Positions 39,508 to 48,172 of a stretch of DNA of 64,000 nucleotides are shown here, one piece after another (within the stretch, counting starts at the first letter, position 1; the number at the start of each line of letters is the position of its first letter). Below the pieces are notes generated by a model. That model worked only from the letters and a program-made list of their open reading frames with translations, was not told where the DNA came from and did no database searches. This stretch comes from a virus. Position numbers and translations under genes: made by a program. The DNA lies in IMG/VR virus record IMGVR_UViG_3300027870_000001, positions 22,792 to 86,791 of that record; one strand, 5' to 3'.

Positions 39508-39842
39508 CGTCCATCCCAGTCCGCAAGAAGGGAGCCAAGGCGGAGCTGCTCATGCTGCTCGCCGTACGAGCGGAGGAGTGGGGCGACCAGCTCCACAAGG
39601 GCGTCCCCACGGGAGAACCCGCTACGAGTTGGGGCACCCCCACGATCCACGCCCTCGACACCTGGCCGGTCGACGACCCGTTCCGCATCATCGCGGCCAC
39701 CTACAACCTGTCACCTCGTCAGCTCCAGGCCATCCTCTCCGAGCTGGGCCAGGAACTGGAGAACCGGGCAGAGCGCCTCGGCTATGGCACCCGGCCCGAG
39801 CCCGTCACTCCCGGCCCGCCCCGGACGAGGTACGTCACGTGA
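39504..39842 (+). CDS. Hypothetical protein, 112 aa
   Basis: Helical protein (AKAELLMLLAVRAEEWGDQL, then PRQLQAILSELGQELENRAERLG). No family recognised. Confidence 0.7.
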   Translation: MTSIPVRKKGAKAELLMLLAVRAEEWGDQLHKGVPTGEPATSWGTPTIHALDTWPVDDPFRIIAATYNLSPRQLQAILSELGQELENRAERLGYGTRPEPVTPGPPRTRYVT

Positions 39843-40141
39843 CCGAGCGCCAGTGGGCGATGACGAAGATCGGGCCCGGGGACTGGGCGTGGCCATCGAA
39901 CGATGGGCTCACCCTGTGGCGGGCGATCAAGGTCGAGGAGCGCGACGGCACCCTGTCGACCGCTGCCGGCAAGGTGATCAACGGTGACTTCTGGACGCTG
40001 CTCCGGTTCCGGCACCCGGCGGGGTCGGTCATGGCAGGCGACTTCGAGTCCCGCTGGGACAACGAGGTGTGGGAGGTGGTCGACTCGATGCTGCCCACGA
40101 GGCAGGCTGCGATCGACGAGTCGATGGGGATCTCGAACTGA
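39839..40141 (+). CDS. Hypothetical protein, 100 aa
   Basis: GTG start in a GTGA overlap. A small Trp-rich alpha/beta protein (KIGPGDWAWPSNDGLTLWRAIKV). No family recognised. Confidence 0.7.
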   Translation: MTERQWAMTKIGPGDWAWPSNDGLTLWRAIKVEERDGTLSTAAGKVINGDFWTLLRFRHPAGSVMAGDFESRWDNEVWEVVDSMLPTRQAAIDESMGISN

Positions 40142-40152
40142 CCCTTGTGCGA

Positions 40153-40175
40153 ACCGTCTCACGTCGTGCTACAGT
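40153..40175 (+). promoter_or_regulatory. Dyad promoter copy 16 (leaderless)
   Basis: TTGTGC at 40145-40150, spacer 19 bp (one longer than usual), left arm ACCGTCTCACG, right arm CGTGCTACAGT, -10 at 40170-40175. Seven nucleotides before the ATG at 40183. Confidence 0.85.
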
Positions 40176-40182
40176 GACGGGC

Positions 40183-40746
40183 ATGGACGCACCCGCCACC
40201 CACGGCCCCGAAAGGACCACCATGCGGATCAACCCCGTCACCCCCGAGAGCAAGGCCCAGTACCTCCGCTCCGACCAGAGCCTCGACGCGATCGCCGGCT
40301 ACCTGACGGTCCAGACCATCGCCCCCGACGGCACCCGCCACACCGACAACGGCGAGGTCGTCGTCCTCGGCGTGTTCCCCCACCCGAACGAGTACGGCAA
40401 GGCCATGGACCTGGCCCACCAGCACCGCCACTTCGAGCGCACCCACGACGTCGAGTACGCCATCGTCTACACGGTCAACCGCGACGGGTTCCACCCCGGC
40501 CACTGGGATGGCATCACCCTCCGGTACACCGACGAGCGGCTCCTCACCACGGACCAGTGGGCGGAGATCGAGGACGCGGTCCGCTCCGGGTTCACCAGCC
40601 ACAACGGCGGCGAGGCCGTCACCAGCTTCGGCACCTACCGGTTCGCCTACGAGCTCGACTCCCACGAGGAGACGTGGACCCTCTACAACGAGGACGGCTC
40701 CGTGTTCACCATCGGCGGACACGAGGCCATGAGCTGCACCCAGTAG
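40183..40746 (+). CDS. Hypothetical protein, 187 aa
   Basis: Predicted leaderless (MDAPATH). Beta-rich throughout, with HRHFERTHDVEYAIVYTVNRDGF and YELDSHEETWTLYNEDGSVF. No family recognised. Last accessory gene before a terminator. Confidence 0.76.
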   Translation: MDAPATHGPERTTMRINPVTPESKAQYLRSDQSLDAIAGYLTVQTIAPDGTRHTDNGEVVVLGVFPHPNEYGKAMDLAHQHRHFERTHDVEYAIVYTVNRDGFHPGHWDGITLRYTDERLLTTDQWAEIEDAVRSGFTSHNGGEAVTSFGTYRFAYELDSHEETWTLYNEDGSVFTIGGHEAMSCTQ

Positions 40747-40769
40747 CCTCCGGTTGCTGCGAAGCCTTC

Positions 40770-40800
40770 GATGCCCACCCCCGGCCCAGGGGTGGGCATC
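40770..40800 (+). terminator. Hairpin terminator
   Basis: GATGCCCACCCC pairs with GGGGTGGGCATC (12 bp, 7-nt loop). It separates the accessory region from the first probable virion gene. Confidence 0.9.
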
Positions 40801-40841
40801 GTCGCGCCAAGGCATCCCCCGAGCCGACGCGCAACGACCGA

Positions 40842-40847
40842 TAGCCT
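40842..40847 (+). promoter_or_regulatory. Second-type leaderless promoter (-10 TAGCCT)
   Basis: ATAGCCTCCCGGTC precedes the ATG at 40855, with seven nucleotides between -10 and start. The same ATAGCCTCYCGGYC leader occurs before 43297. No ACTGT dyad is present. Confidence 0.6.
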
Positions 40848-40854
40848 CCCGGTC

Positions 40855-41820
40855 ATGGTCAGCATGGCTCTCCCGATCGACGCACCCACCCCCCGCAGCC
40901 GACCCGGTGGTCTGCTGATCGACGCTGTCGACACCCTCGACATCGCCGCCCTGGCCCACCCGGTCCCGAAGATCGACGGCACCTCCGTCCCCCCGGACCC
41001 GGAGAAGTGGCGGCAGGGAATCGAGTTCGTGCCGCTCGGATGCTCCGGTCTGAGCCGCCGCGACGTCGACCTCTGCTCCGACCCCGGAGTCGCGCTCACC
41101 GACGAGGACCACCCGGTGCCGTTCGCACCGAACTCCGTCGAGTTCGGGCCGTTCGGGATCGTCGGCATGGAGAAGTGCGCCGCAGGTCGCCTCACCGAGA
41201 AGTGGCTCACCGACCGGATCCTCGCCCGGTTCGGTGCGTTCGAGTCCGAGCAGATCGCGGCCGAGCTCCTCGGTGTCGACCCGGTCGCCGGGGCCCTGTC
41301 CCCGACGCTCAAGACCTCGGCCACCGTCCTCGACCCCGGCAACACCGGCACCCTGTACCACGCCATCGCGCTGATCGAGGAAGGGCTCGCCGCCCGTCTC
41401 CACGGAGCCGCCGGCATCATCCACGTGACCCCCGCGGCGATGCTGTACCTCCAGGCCGGCGGTGGCCTGATCCGTGACGCCTGGAAGTGGTACACCCCGT
41501 CCGGTCATCAGGTCGTGTTCGACGCCGGGTTCGACGGCACGGTGCCGACCCCGTTCACCTACGACGGAGACGGCGAGGTGATCGTCGACGGGGACGGTGC
41601 CCCGGTCCTCGACGAGGTCGACGAGACGGACATCGACGAGTGGGCGTACGGGTCCGGGCCGGTCGCGCTCAAGCTCGACACCCCCGATCCGGTCGGTCGT
41701 GGTGCGGAGGTCATCGACCGTCGCAAGAACCGGATCGAGGTGTTCCGGGTCGCGACCGGGCTGTTCGTGTTCGAGCCGTGCACGGTGGTCGCCGCCGGGT
41801 TCGCGTACCCGACGACCTGA
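40855..41820 (+). CDS. Probable virion structural protein, 321 aa
   Basis: The N-terminal third has several conserved Cys (LGCSGLSRRDVDLCS). The middle AIALIEEGLAARLHGAAGIIHVTPAAMLYL and a C-terminal EWAYGSGPVALKL, with FEPCTVVAAGF at the end, match a conserved actinophage head protein pattern. I cannot say which head position. It has its own promoter and lies 10 kb away from the capsid gene. Confidence 0.65.
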   Translation: MVSMALPIDAPTPRSRPGGLLIDAVDTLDIAALAHPVPKIDGTSVPPDPEKWRQGIEFVPLGCSGLSRRDVDLCSDPGVALTDEDHPVPFAPNSVEFGPFGIVGMEKCAAGRLTEKWLTDRILARFGAFESEQIAAELLGVDPVAGALSPTLKTSATVLDPGNTGTLYHAIALIEEGLAARLHGAAGIIHVTPAAMLYLQAGGGLIRDAWKWYTPSGHQVVFDAGFDGTVPTPFTYDGDGEVIVDGDGAPVLDEVDETDIDEWAYGSGPVALKLDTPDPVGRGAEVIDRRKNRIEVFRVATGLFVFEPCTVVAAGFAYPTT

Positions 41821-41832
41821 CCGGCCGCTCCT

Positions 41833-41850
41833 GGGGCGTTCTGTCGCCCC
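41833..41850 (+). terminator. Weak hairpin overlapping a promoter
   Basis: GGGGCG pairs with CGCCCC (6 bp, 6-nt loop) just after the 321-residue gene. The second arm lies inside the spacer of the next dyad promoter, so termination and initiation may be linked. Confidence 0.45.
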
Positions 41851-41862
41851 TGGTGCTACAGT
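41840..41862 (+). promoter_or_regulatory. Dyad promoter copy 17a (leaderless)
   Basis: Left arm (T)CTGTCGCCCC, right half TGGTGCTACAGT, -10 TACAGT at 41857-41862. Six nucleotides before the ATG at 41869. Confidence 0.82.
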
Positions 41863-41868
41863 GAGTAG

Positions 41869-42480
41869 ATGTCCACCATTTGCTTTGCTGACCTCGAAAC
41901 GACCGGGCTCGACTCCGACTGGCATGAGCCGTGGGAGCTGTGCATCGCCACCTACGACACCGCCTCCCGGCAGGTGACCCAGACCGACACGTGGCTGCTG
42001 CCGCTCATCCACCCCGAACGGGCGGATCCGATGGCGCTCCAGATCGGCGGGTTCTGGCAGCGATGGTCCCGCCCCCTCGCCAACCCCACGATCGTCCGGG
42101 GCGACACCACCATCGACCGCACGCCGCAGGAGCGCCTCAACGCGATCGCCTGGGAGGCGGCTCACCTCCTCGCCGGCCGGTCGCTGATCGGCGCGAACCC
42201 GGCGTTCGACGACCGGTTCCTCACCCAGCTCTGCAAGCGCGCCGGGGTCCCAGCCGCCTGGCACTACCGGCCGGTGTGCATCGAGGCCATGACCTACGGG
42301 TACCTGGCCCGCGACCCGCACGTCACGCTCCCCGAGATGCCGTGGAAGGCCGACGACCTGACCCGGCTCCTCCTCGGCGCCGAGCGCACCGCTGAGCTGG
42401 CCGTCGCCAAGCACACCGCCCTCGGTGACGTCGAGTGGGCGATCGCCATGTACGACACGATCACCGGCCCGGCGTACTGA
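41869..42480 (+). CDS. DnaQ-like DEDDh 3'-5' exonuclease
   Basis: 203 residues. FADLETTG supplies the first two acidic ligands (Asp8, Glu10), GANPAFDDRFL the third, and KHTALGDVEW the general-base His and last Asp, so all DEDDh residues are present. It lacks polymerase domains and is a stand-alone exonuclease. Probably proofreading, or degradation of host or damaged DNA. Predicted leaderless. Confidence 0.9.
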   Translation: MSTICFADLETTGLDSDWHEPWELCIATYDTASRQVTQTDTWLLPLIHPERADPMALQIGGFWQRWSRPLANPTIVRGDTTIDRTPQERLNAIAWEAAHLLAGRSLIGANPAFDDRFLTQLCKRAGVPAAWHYRPVCIEAMTYGYLARDPHVTLPEMPWKADDLTRLLLGAERTAELAVAKHTALGDVEWAIAMYDTITGPAY

Positions 42481-43250
42481 TGCCCGGCCGGTTCCTCCGT
42501 GGGCTGCGCCGCGCCGGCGCCGCGCTCGACCGGATCCTCGACTGGATGGGGTGGCCGGTCCGCACTCTCGCCGGGAAGGCCAACACGAGGCGCCTGGCGT
42601 GGCGGCGTGCCCGCTGCGAACGCAAGGGCCACCCGATGGCCGGATGGGTGAAGTCGCCGCTGCCCGGGATCACCCCGGCGTACCGGTGCGCCCAACACGA
42701 CCACGCCTACCGGCCCACCAAGCACACCCCGCGCGGCCCGAAGATCATCGAGCGAGGCGGATCCACCGGTCCGACCCCGGCGCCTCCACCACGCTCCCAA
42801 GCGGAGCCGCCACAGCCACCGACCCGTCGCCCGTCGCCCTGCGACAACTACCTGGACGACCTCCAGCCCTGGCCCTACGACAATCTGGGCCAGATGTCGG
42901 GCCGATGCGACAACTGCGGGTGGTCGTCGCGGGCCCATGACTCTGATCCACCGCCGCCAGTCCCGACCGTGACGGTGGTCCTCAACGACCCGGCCACCGA
43001 CAAGGGCCGGCCTGTCGTGTTCGTCGGGACCCCTGACCAGATGGACAAGATCCGGTGGGTCCACCTCGACAAGCGGCGTCCGACGAAGATGCGCCTCGTT
43101 CCGGGCGCGCGCCTCGACCAACGGCAGGTCTGGGTGTGCACCGGCCCGTTCCCTCCCGGCTACGAGACGGTCCCGGCCCACGCAGCCCGGCTCATCGGGC
43201 CCGACGCCCGCGGTGCCCTGGTGTGGCGTCCCGGCTCGCGGCCTCTGTAG
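42480..43250 (+). CDS. Basic hypothetical protein with Cys knuckle, 256 aa
   Basis: The N-terminal 75 residues are very basic. A Pro-rich linker follows, then CDNCGWSSRAHDS (zinc knuckle) and a C-terminal beta domain with VVLNDPATDKGRPVVFVG. No family recognised; the basic head and knuckle suggest nucleic-acid contact. Confidence 0.72.
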   Translation: MPGRFLRGLRRAGAALDRILDWMGWPVRTLAGKANTRRLAWRRARCERKGHPMAGWVKSPLPGITPAYRCAQHDHAYRPTKHTPRGPKIIERGGSTGPTPAPPPRSQAEPPQPPTRRPSPCDNYLDDLQPWPYDNLGQMSGRCDNCGWSSRAHDSDPPPPVPTVTVVLNDPATDKGRPVVFVGTPDQMDKIRWVHLDKRRPTKMRLVPGARLDQRQVWVCTGPFPPGYETVPAHAARLIGPDARGALVWRPGSRPL

Positions 43251-43283
43251 CAGGGATCCACCGCCGGCCGGATCTGGCAGCCA

Positions 43284-43289
43284 TAGCCT
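43284..43289 (+). promoter_or_regulatory. Second-type leaderless promoter (-10 TAGCCT)
   Basis: CATAGCCTCTCGGCC precedes the ATG at 43297 by seven nucleotides, as at 40842. Confidence 0.6.
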
Positions 43290-43296
43290 CTCGGCC

Positions 43297-44004
43297 ATGG
43301 CACAACTCAAGACGATGATCCGGCTCGATGACCTCACCCTGGACCAGGAGGTCGGCGCCGCACTCGGCACCCTGTTCAGCGGGATCACCGATCAGGTGAA
43401 GGCGACCATTCTCCCGGCCGCGGGGTTCGGTGGCGCACCGAAGGCGGTGGGCCGGTTCACCTACGGCCGCAAGGTCGCCACCATGGACGTGGCCACCGAT
43501 GACGCGTTGTACTACGCCGAGTATGAGCTGACCGTCGAGGTGCCGTACGCGTACGTCCTGTCCGGTCTGGCGACGGCGTTCCAGTCCGCCGTCGGTTCGC
43601 TGGTCATGGACCGCCTGGATCTCGCGTTGGGCGCCTCGCCGCTCGGCACCAACGAGCACCAGACGGTCCTCGTGGTCGCTGACGGTGGCACGTTCCCCCT
43701 CACCTTCGAGGGCCAGACCGTGACCGGCATCGCCTGGAACGCGACCGCCGCCGCGATCAAGACGGCGCTTGCCACGCTGTCGAACCTCGACGCCGCCGAG
43801 ATCGTCACCACCGGTGGCCCGGTCAACTCCGTCGCTGTCAACATCGAGTTCAAGGGCCGCTGGGCCGGGCACAACGTGGACCTCATGACCTCGTCGACCG
43901 CGAGCCTCACCGGTTCCGGGAAGGCTGTCACCGTCGGCACCCCGGTCGCCGGGATCTCTGCTGGCACGCCGACCTTCGGCCAGGAGCGGGTGTACGTCTC
44001 CTGA
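43297..44004 (+). CDS. Probable virion protein with Ig-like tandem-type domain
   Basis: 235 residues. The N-terminal half is a helical/strand segment without signal. The C-terminal half contains GGTFPLTFEGQTVTGIAWNA, IKTALATLSNLDAAEIVTTGG and VNIEFKGRWAGHNV, a beta-repeat type frequent in actinophage virion and surface proteins. Flanked by its own promoter and a strong terminator, so it is made as a single-gene transcript, possibly in large amount (decoration or tail surface). Confidence 0.7.
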   Translation: MAQLKTMIRLDDLTLDQEVGAALGTLFSGITDQVKATILPAAGFGGAPKAVGRFTYGRKVATMDVATDDALYYAEYELTVEVPYAYVLSGLATAFQSAVGSLVMDRLDLALGASPLGTNEHQTVLVVADGGTFPLTFEGQTVTGIAWNATAAAIKTALATLSNLDAAEIVTTGGPVNSVAVNIEFKGRWAGHNVDLMTSSTASLTGSGKAVTVGTPVAGISAGTPTFGQERVYVS

Positions 44005-44048
44005 GCGGGTAGCTACATAAGGCCGGCGACGACCGGCAGGCGGAAATC

Positions 44049-44090
44049 GAGGGGTGGTCACTGGGGTCTTGGGCCCGGTGGCCACCCCTC
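44049..44090 (+). terminator. Hairpin terminator
   Basis: GAGGGGTGG pairs with CCACCCCTC, extended inside by CAC/GTG and GGG/CCC with single bulges. Confidence 0.88.
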
Positions 44091-44104
44091 AACCGTTTCC
44101 CCCC

Positions 44105-44126
44105 ACTGTCTCCGGTCTGCTACAGT
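44105..44126 (+). promoter_or_regulatory. Dyad promoter copy 17b (with leader)
   Basis: Left arm ACTGTCTCCGG, right half CTGCTACAGT, -10 TACAGT at 44121-44126. A roughly 35-nt leader with AGAGGT at 44154 precedes the ATG at 44169. This copy drives the ParB-family gene itself. Confidence 0.82.
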
Positions 44127-44168
44127 TGCGGGAGTTATCCCATCAACCCCAACAGAGGTATCCCCAAC

Positions 44169-45587
44169 ATGCCCACCAAGACCAAGGCCGCAGCTCACGA
44201 AGCTGACGGCACCCTCATCCACCTCGACCCCAAGGTGCTCGCCGCTCACCCGGCGAACGTCCGGTCCAAGCTCGGATCCGTGAAGGATCTCGTCGCCTCC
44301 GTCAAGCAGGTCGGTGTCATCGAACCGATCATCGTCGCACCCGACGAAGACGGAGGCTGGCGCATCATCGCCGGTCACCGCCGCTCCGCCGCCGCGGTCG
44401 AAGCCGGGCTTGGCACCGTCCCGTGCCTGGTGCGCTCCGATCTCGGAGCCACCGACTCCACCACCCGGGCCGCGATGCTCGTCGAGAACGTCCACCGTGA
44501 ACGGCTCACCGCCGGTGACGAAGCCATGGCGGTGCAGCAGCTCGCCCTCGGTGGCATGACCGCCGCCGGGATCGCGAAGGCCACCGGCATCCCCGCCAAG
44601 CAGGTAAAGGCCGGGCTCGCCGTCGCCGCCTCCGACGTGTCGACCGCGATCGCCACCAAGTTCGACGTCACCCTCGACCAGGCCGCAGCCCTCGCGGAGT
44701 TCGGAGACGACGACGAGATCGTCAAGAAGCTGACCGTCGTCGCCGTCGAAGCACCGGGCCGGTTCCCGCACCTCGTGCAGCAGCACCGTGACGAACGGGC
44801 CGCTGCCGCAGCCCGCGAAGCTCTGGTCGAGGAGTTCACCGCCAAGGGCTACGAGATCCTCAAGGGCTGGGACATCGGCCGTCGGATCGACGGGCTCCTC
44901 AACGACAAGGGCAAGCAGCTCACCGAGGCCGGGCACAAGACCTGCCCGCACCGGGCCGTGGTGCTCTCGTTCGCTGGGAACGTCGTGCACTTCTGCCTCG
45001 ACCCCGAAGCCGCCGGCCACAAGGACCAGGACCCGCACACCGCGAAGGTCAAGGCCCAGAAGACCGACGAGGAGAACAGCGCCGAACGGGCCGAGGTCAT
45101 CACCAACAACAAGCTGTGGCGCTCGGCCGAGAAGGTCCGCACAGACGCGGTCCGTCAGCTCCTCGCCCGCAAGAAGGCACCGGCCGGGGCCATCGAGTTC
45201 GCGGTGTCGGTCGCGCTCACCGACCCGGGGATCCTCATCGACGCCAACGACCTCACGATCGCTGAGGCCCTCGGGCGTGATCCGGGCGGGCTCGACAAGT
45301 GGCAGCGTCGCCTCGCCGCCGAGCTGATCGACGCCGAGCCGCTCACCCCGGGCCGGGCCGCGAGCTTGCTCCTCCTCCAGGTCGCGGTCGGGATCGAGTC
45401 CCGGCTCGGGATCCACTCGTGGCGGCAGCCGTCGAAGTCGGCCGCGGCGTGGTTCCGGTTCCTGGAGTCGACCGGGTACGGGCTCTCCGACATCGAGGAG
45501 GCCACCGCTGTCGCCGCCGAGACGGGCGCACCGAAGGCCGTCATCGTCGCCCCTGTCGAAGCTGACGAGCCCGCAGGGGACGCCTGA
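44169..45587 (+). CDS. ParB/RepB/Spo0J-family DNA-binding protein
   Basis: 472 residues. LAAHPANVRSKLGSVKDLVASVKQVGVIEPI (outline, about residues 22-55), IIAGHRRSAA and MLVENVHRERL are the ParB N-terminal CTP-binding motifs. A helix-turn-helix region follows (GGMTAAGIAKATGIPAKQVKAGLA, about 135-158). A Cys-containing region near 265 and a long helical C-terminus complete it. No ParA is visible. It could partition a plasmid-like prophage or act as a regulator; its own promoter carries the dyad. Confidence 0.9.
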   Translation: MPTKTKAAAHEADGTLIHLDPKVLAAHPANVRSKLGSVKDLVASVKQVGVIEPIIVAPDEDGGWRIIAGHRRSAAAVEAGLGTVPCLVRSDLGATDSTTRAAMLVENVHRERLTAGDEAMAVQQLALGGMTAAGIAKATGIPAKQVKAGLAVAASDVSTAIATKFDVTLDQAAALAEFGDDDEIVKKLTVVAVEAPGRFPHLVQQHRDERAAAAAREALVEEFTAKGYEILKGWDIGRRIDGLLNDKGKQLTEAGHKTCPHRAVVLSFAGNVVHFCLDPEAAGHKDQDPHTAKVKAQKTDEENSAERAEVITNNKLWRSAEKVRTDAVRQLLARKKAPAGAIEFAVSVALTDPGILIDANDLTIAEALGRDPGGLDKWQRRLAAELIDAEPLTPGRAASLLLLQVAVGIESRLGIHSWRQPSKSAAAWFRFLESTGYGLSDIEEATAVAAETGAPKAVIVAPVEADEPAGDA

Positions 45588-45588
45588 G

Positions 45589-45846
45589 ATGGGCGACCGT
45601 GTCCGTCACGTCCTCCTGGACGTCACCGCCGCTCAAGGCGGGTTCCCGTCGGTGCGGGTCGTGAGGTGGGGCAGCACCCGTGTCGTCGAAGGCCCGGTCA
45701 CCCTGGAGGAGGCGCTGCTCCTCTCGGACGACCTCCGCCGTGCCGCCGAAGCCGGCCAGGAGCTGCACCGCCGGTACGCCGACGACCGCGACCTCGCCCA
45801 CCAGGCCCGCCGCAAGGCGCCCACCGAAGGGGACGGAGGGACGTGA
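45589..45846 (+). CDS. Small hypothetical protein, 85 aa
   Basis: Begins one base after the ParB stop. A beta-rich N-terminal half and a helical C-terminus (LSDDLRRAAEAGQELHRRY). No family recognised. GTGA overlap downstream. Confidence 0.7.
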   Translation: MGDRVRHVLLDVTAAQGGFPSVRVVRWGSTRVVEGPVTLEEALLLSDDLRRAAEAGQELHRRYADDRDLAHQARRKAPTEGDGGT

Positions 45847-46208
45847 CGGCCCGCGACCTGGAGTTCCCCGGCCAACCGTCACCCCCGAACCGGAGGGTGA
45901 TCGGACTCGTGCTCACCGAGTACGAGTCGGAGCTCATCATCGACGCGATGTACGAGGCCCAGTGGTTGGGCAGCCTCGGAGAGGCCGTGCGCGCGCTCCG
46001 AGGCCGGTGGCTGGAGATCCACCGGGAGACGTGGCCACCCGAGCCCTCGGAGGTGGTGACCGTCGCCGTGACAGTCGCCGGCAACCGGAGACGGGCCGAC
46101 GCCCTCGCCGTCCCGGCCGTCGCCTCACCGACCAACCTGTGGCCCGACCACCAGACCAGGATCGACACGATCCTCCACCACGACCGCGGCACGATCCGCT
46201 CAAACTGA
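45843..46208 (+). CDS. Hypothetical protein, 121 aa
   Basis: GTG start. Central helices (LTEYESELIIDAMYEAQWLGSLGEAVRAL, split near residue 40) and a beta tail. Eleven nucleotides, including GGAGG, separate it from the next gene. No family recognised. Confidence 0.7.
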   Translation: MTARDLEFPGQPSPPNRRVIGLVLTEYESELIIDAMYEAQWLGSLGEAVRALRGRWLEIHRETWPPEPSEVVTVAVTVAGNRRRADALAVPAVASPTNLWPDHQTRIDTILHHDRGTIRSN

Positions 46209-46220
46209 GGAGGCCCCGAC

Positions 46221-47387
46221 GTGGGTGACAAGACCGGAATCGAGTGGGCCGACGACACGTGGAACCCGCTCATCGGCTGCTCGAAGATCACCGAAGGATG
46301 CCGGTGGTGCTACGCGATCGGGTCCGTGCATCGCGGCATGTCCCCGCAGCACCTTGGGCTCACGATCAAGCGCCCTGGGGAGGCCGTGGACTGGACCGGT
46401 GAGGTCCGACTGGTGCCGCACCTGTTCGACAAGCCGTCCCGGCACAAGACCGGTCGACGGATCTTCGTCAACTCCCTGTCGGACCTGTTCCACCCGAGCG
46501 TGATCGACCACCCGCCGCTCACCGACGAGGGGGTCCGGTGCGCCCGCTGCGTCGACGGCACGATCACCACCCGCCGCAACGACGAGACGCACACCAAGGT
46601 CTGCCCGTCGTGCGCCGGCACCGGGGTGTTCCCCCTCAAGATCACGGCGCCCCGGTCGCCCATCGCGCACCTCGTGACCGAGATGGTCGCGAACCCGCAG
46701 CACAAGTTCCAGGTGCTCACCAAGCGGCCGCAGCTCATGGCCCGGATCCTCGCCTCACCCGAGTTCCGCCTGGAGGTCAACGCCTGCCTCATGGAGCGCG
46801 GCCTACCGCCGATGCCCGGGGGGATGACCGACCCGGACTTCGCGTGGCCACGGCACATCTGGTGGGGCTGCTCGATCGAGCTCGACAAGTACGCCTTCCG
46901 AGCGAACTACCTCCGTGCGATCAACGGGCTCCGGTGGATCTCGGCCGAGCCGCTCCTCGGTGGGCTCCCCTCGCTTGACCTGACCGGGATCGACTGGGTC
47001 GTCGCCGGTGGCGAGACGCTCAGCGACAACGCCTGCCACCCCGACTGGGTGCGCGACCTCCGCGACCGGTGCTCGTGCACCGGCGCCCGAAACTGCCAGG
47101 CGCACCGCCACACCTTCGGCTGCTACGCCGGGACCCGGCGCGAGCACACTGATCGCCCCACCGCGTTCCTGTTCAAGCAGTGGGGAGACTGGCTCCCATG
47201 GAACCAGGCTGACCCGACCCTGGTGACGACCCACCGCCCGACCCACGGCCTCTACGCCTCTGGCACCCTCGTCGAGGGCGACGTCGGCCACCCGGCCGAT
47301 CCCGGCAAGGCCGACGTCATCCGGGTCGGGCACCACGCCGCCGGCCGGATGCTCGACGGCCGGAAGTGGGACGAGTACCCGTCGTGA
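46221..47387 (+). CDS. DUF5131 (phage Gp37/Gp68-like) protein
   Basis: 388 residues, GTG start with GAGGAGG upstream. IEWADDTWNPLIGCSKITEGCRWCYA holds the three Cys typical of the family. Further conserved blocks are IFVNSLSDLFH, VLTKRPQLM, WWGCSIEL, WISAEPLLG, WVVAGGE and FKQWGDWLPW. The Cys set resembles radical-SAM-type proteins, but no activity is established. A four-Cys knuckle (CARCVDGT, CPSCAGTG) is inserted near residues 107-135. Confidence 0.88.
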   Translation: MGDKTGIEWADDTWNPLIGCSKITEGCRWCYAIGSVHRGMSPQHLGLTIKRPGEAVDWTGEVRLVPHLFDKPSRHKTGRRIFVNSLSDLFHPSVIDHPPLTDEGVRCARCVDGTITTRRNDETHTKVCPSCAGTGVFPLKITAPRSPIAHLVTEMVANPQHKFQVLTKRPQLMARILASPEFRLEVNACLMERGLPPMPGGMTDPDFAWPRHIWWGCSIELDKYAFRANYLRAINGLRWISAEPLLGGLPSLDLTGIDWVVAGGETLSDNACHPDWVRDLRDRCSCTGARNCQAHRHTFGCYAGTRREHTDRPTAFLFKQWGDWLPWNQADPTLVTTHRPTHGLYASGTLVEGDVGHPADPGKADVIRVGHHAAGRMLDGRKWDEYPS

Positions 47388-48172
47388 CCGACGTCGAGGA
47401 CGAGGAGCTGCCCGAGCCGGCCGAAGGCGAGGAGGGCAACGTCATCTTCGCCATGGGGAAGTGGCGCACCAACGCCGAGATGATCCGCGACGCGGTCGTC
47501 CCGCTCCGCCACCTCCGCCCCGAATGGTCGACGGTCGACCCGTGCTGGGGGCTCGGACTGATGTGGACCCTGTGGGAACCGGAGGTCATGTACGGCTACG
47601 ACCTCGACCCGGCGAAGTCCCCGACCGGGCTGTCGGTCGACGCCTGCAACGTCCCTCACGACGACCACTCGGTCGACGTCGCGTTCCTCGACGGCCCCTA
47701 CAAGCTGAACGGCCGACCCGACGTGCCGGTCGACTCCCGCTACGGGGTCCACGAGTGGGCGACCCGCGAGGGCCGGCACCAGCTCCTCCGCAACATCGTC
47801 ACCGACGGCTGCCGGTACGCCCGGCACCGGGTCCTGGTGAAGGCCCAGGACCAGACCAACGGTGGCCGGGTCCGGTGGCAGACCGAGATGCTCACCGAGC
47901 ACGCCCGCGATCTCGGCTGGGAGAAGGTCGAGTCGTGGCTGTTCCCGTCGTACCGGGCCCAGGCCCGCCGCGCGACGTGCCTGGTGTGCGACAGGAAGCT
48001 CATGCGACGCAAGGACGGGGTCTGGCGCACGAACACCCGGAAGACAGCCCCGACCGCGTCCTGCGTGCCTGACGGGCCGCTCCACAACCCGGGCCCTGAC
48101 GAGCAGGACCACGCCCGCCGCAACTACTCGACCCTGATGGCGTTCGCGCCAGCGAAAGGACGCAGAGCATGA
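47384..48172 (+). CDS. DNA-methyltransferase-like protein
   Basis: 262 residues; GTG start in a GTGA overlap. VDPCWGLGLMWTLWEP has the shape of an SAM-binding loop, YGYDLDPAKSP the acidic residue after strand 2, and FLDGPY the catalytic position (DGPY rather than DPPY). The C-terminal portion has CLVCDRKLMRRKDGVW. The altered motif suggests a non-standard or inactive methyltransferase, but the fold is likely. Similar phage proteins are of unknown specificity. Confidence 0.7.
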   Translation: MTDVEDEELPEPAEGEEGNVIFAMGKWRTNAEMIRDAVVPLRHLRPEWSTVDPCWGLGLMWTLWEPEVMYGYDLDPAKSPTGLSVDACNVPHDDHSVDVAFLDGPYKLNGRPDVPVDSRYGVHEWATREGRHQLLRNIVTDGCRYARHRVLVKAQDQTNGGRVRWQTEMLTEHARDLGWEKVESWLFPSYRAQARRATCLVCDRKLMRRKDGVWRTNTRKTAPTASCVPDGPLHNPGPDEQDHARRNYSTLMAFAPAKGRRA

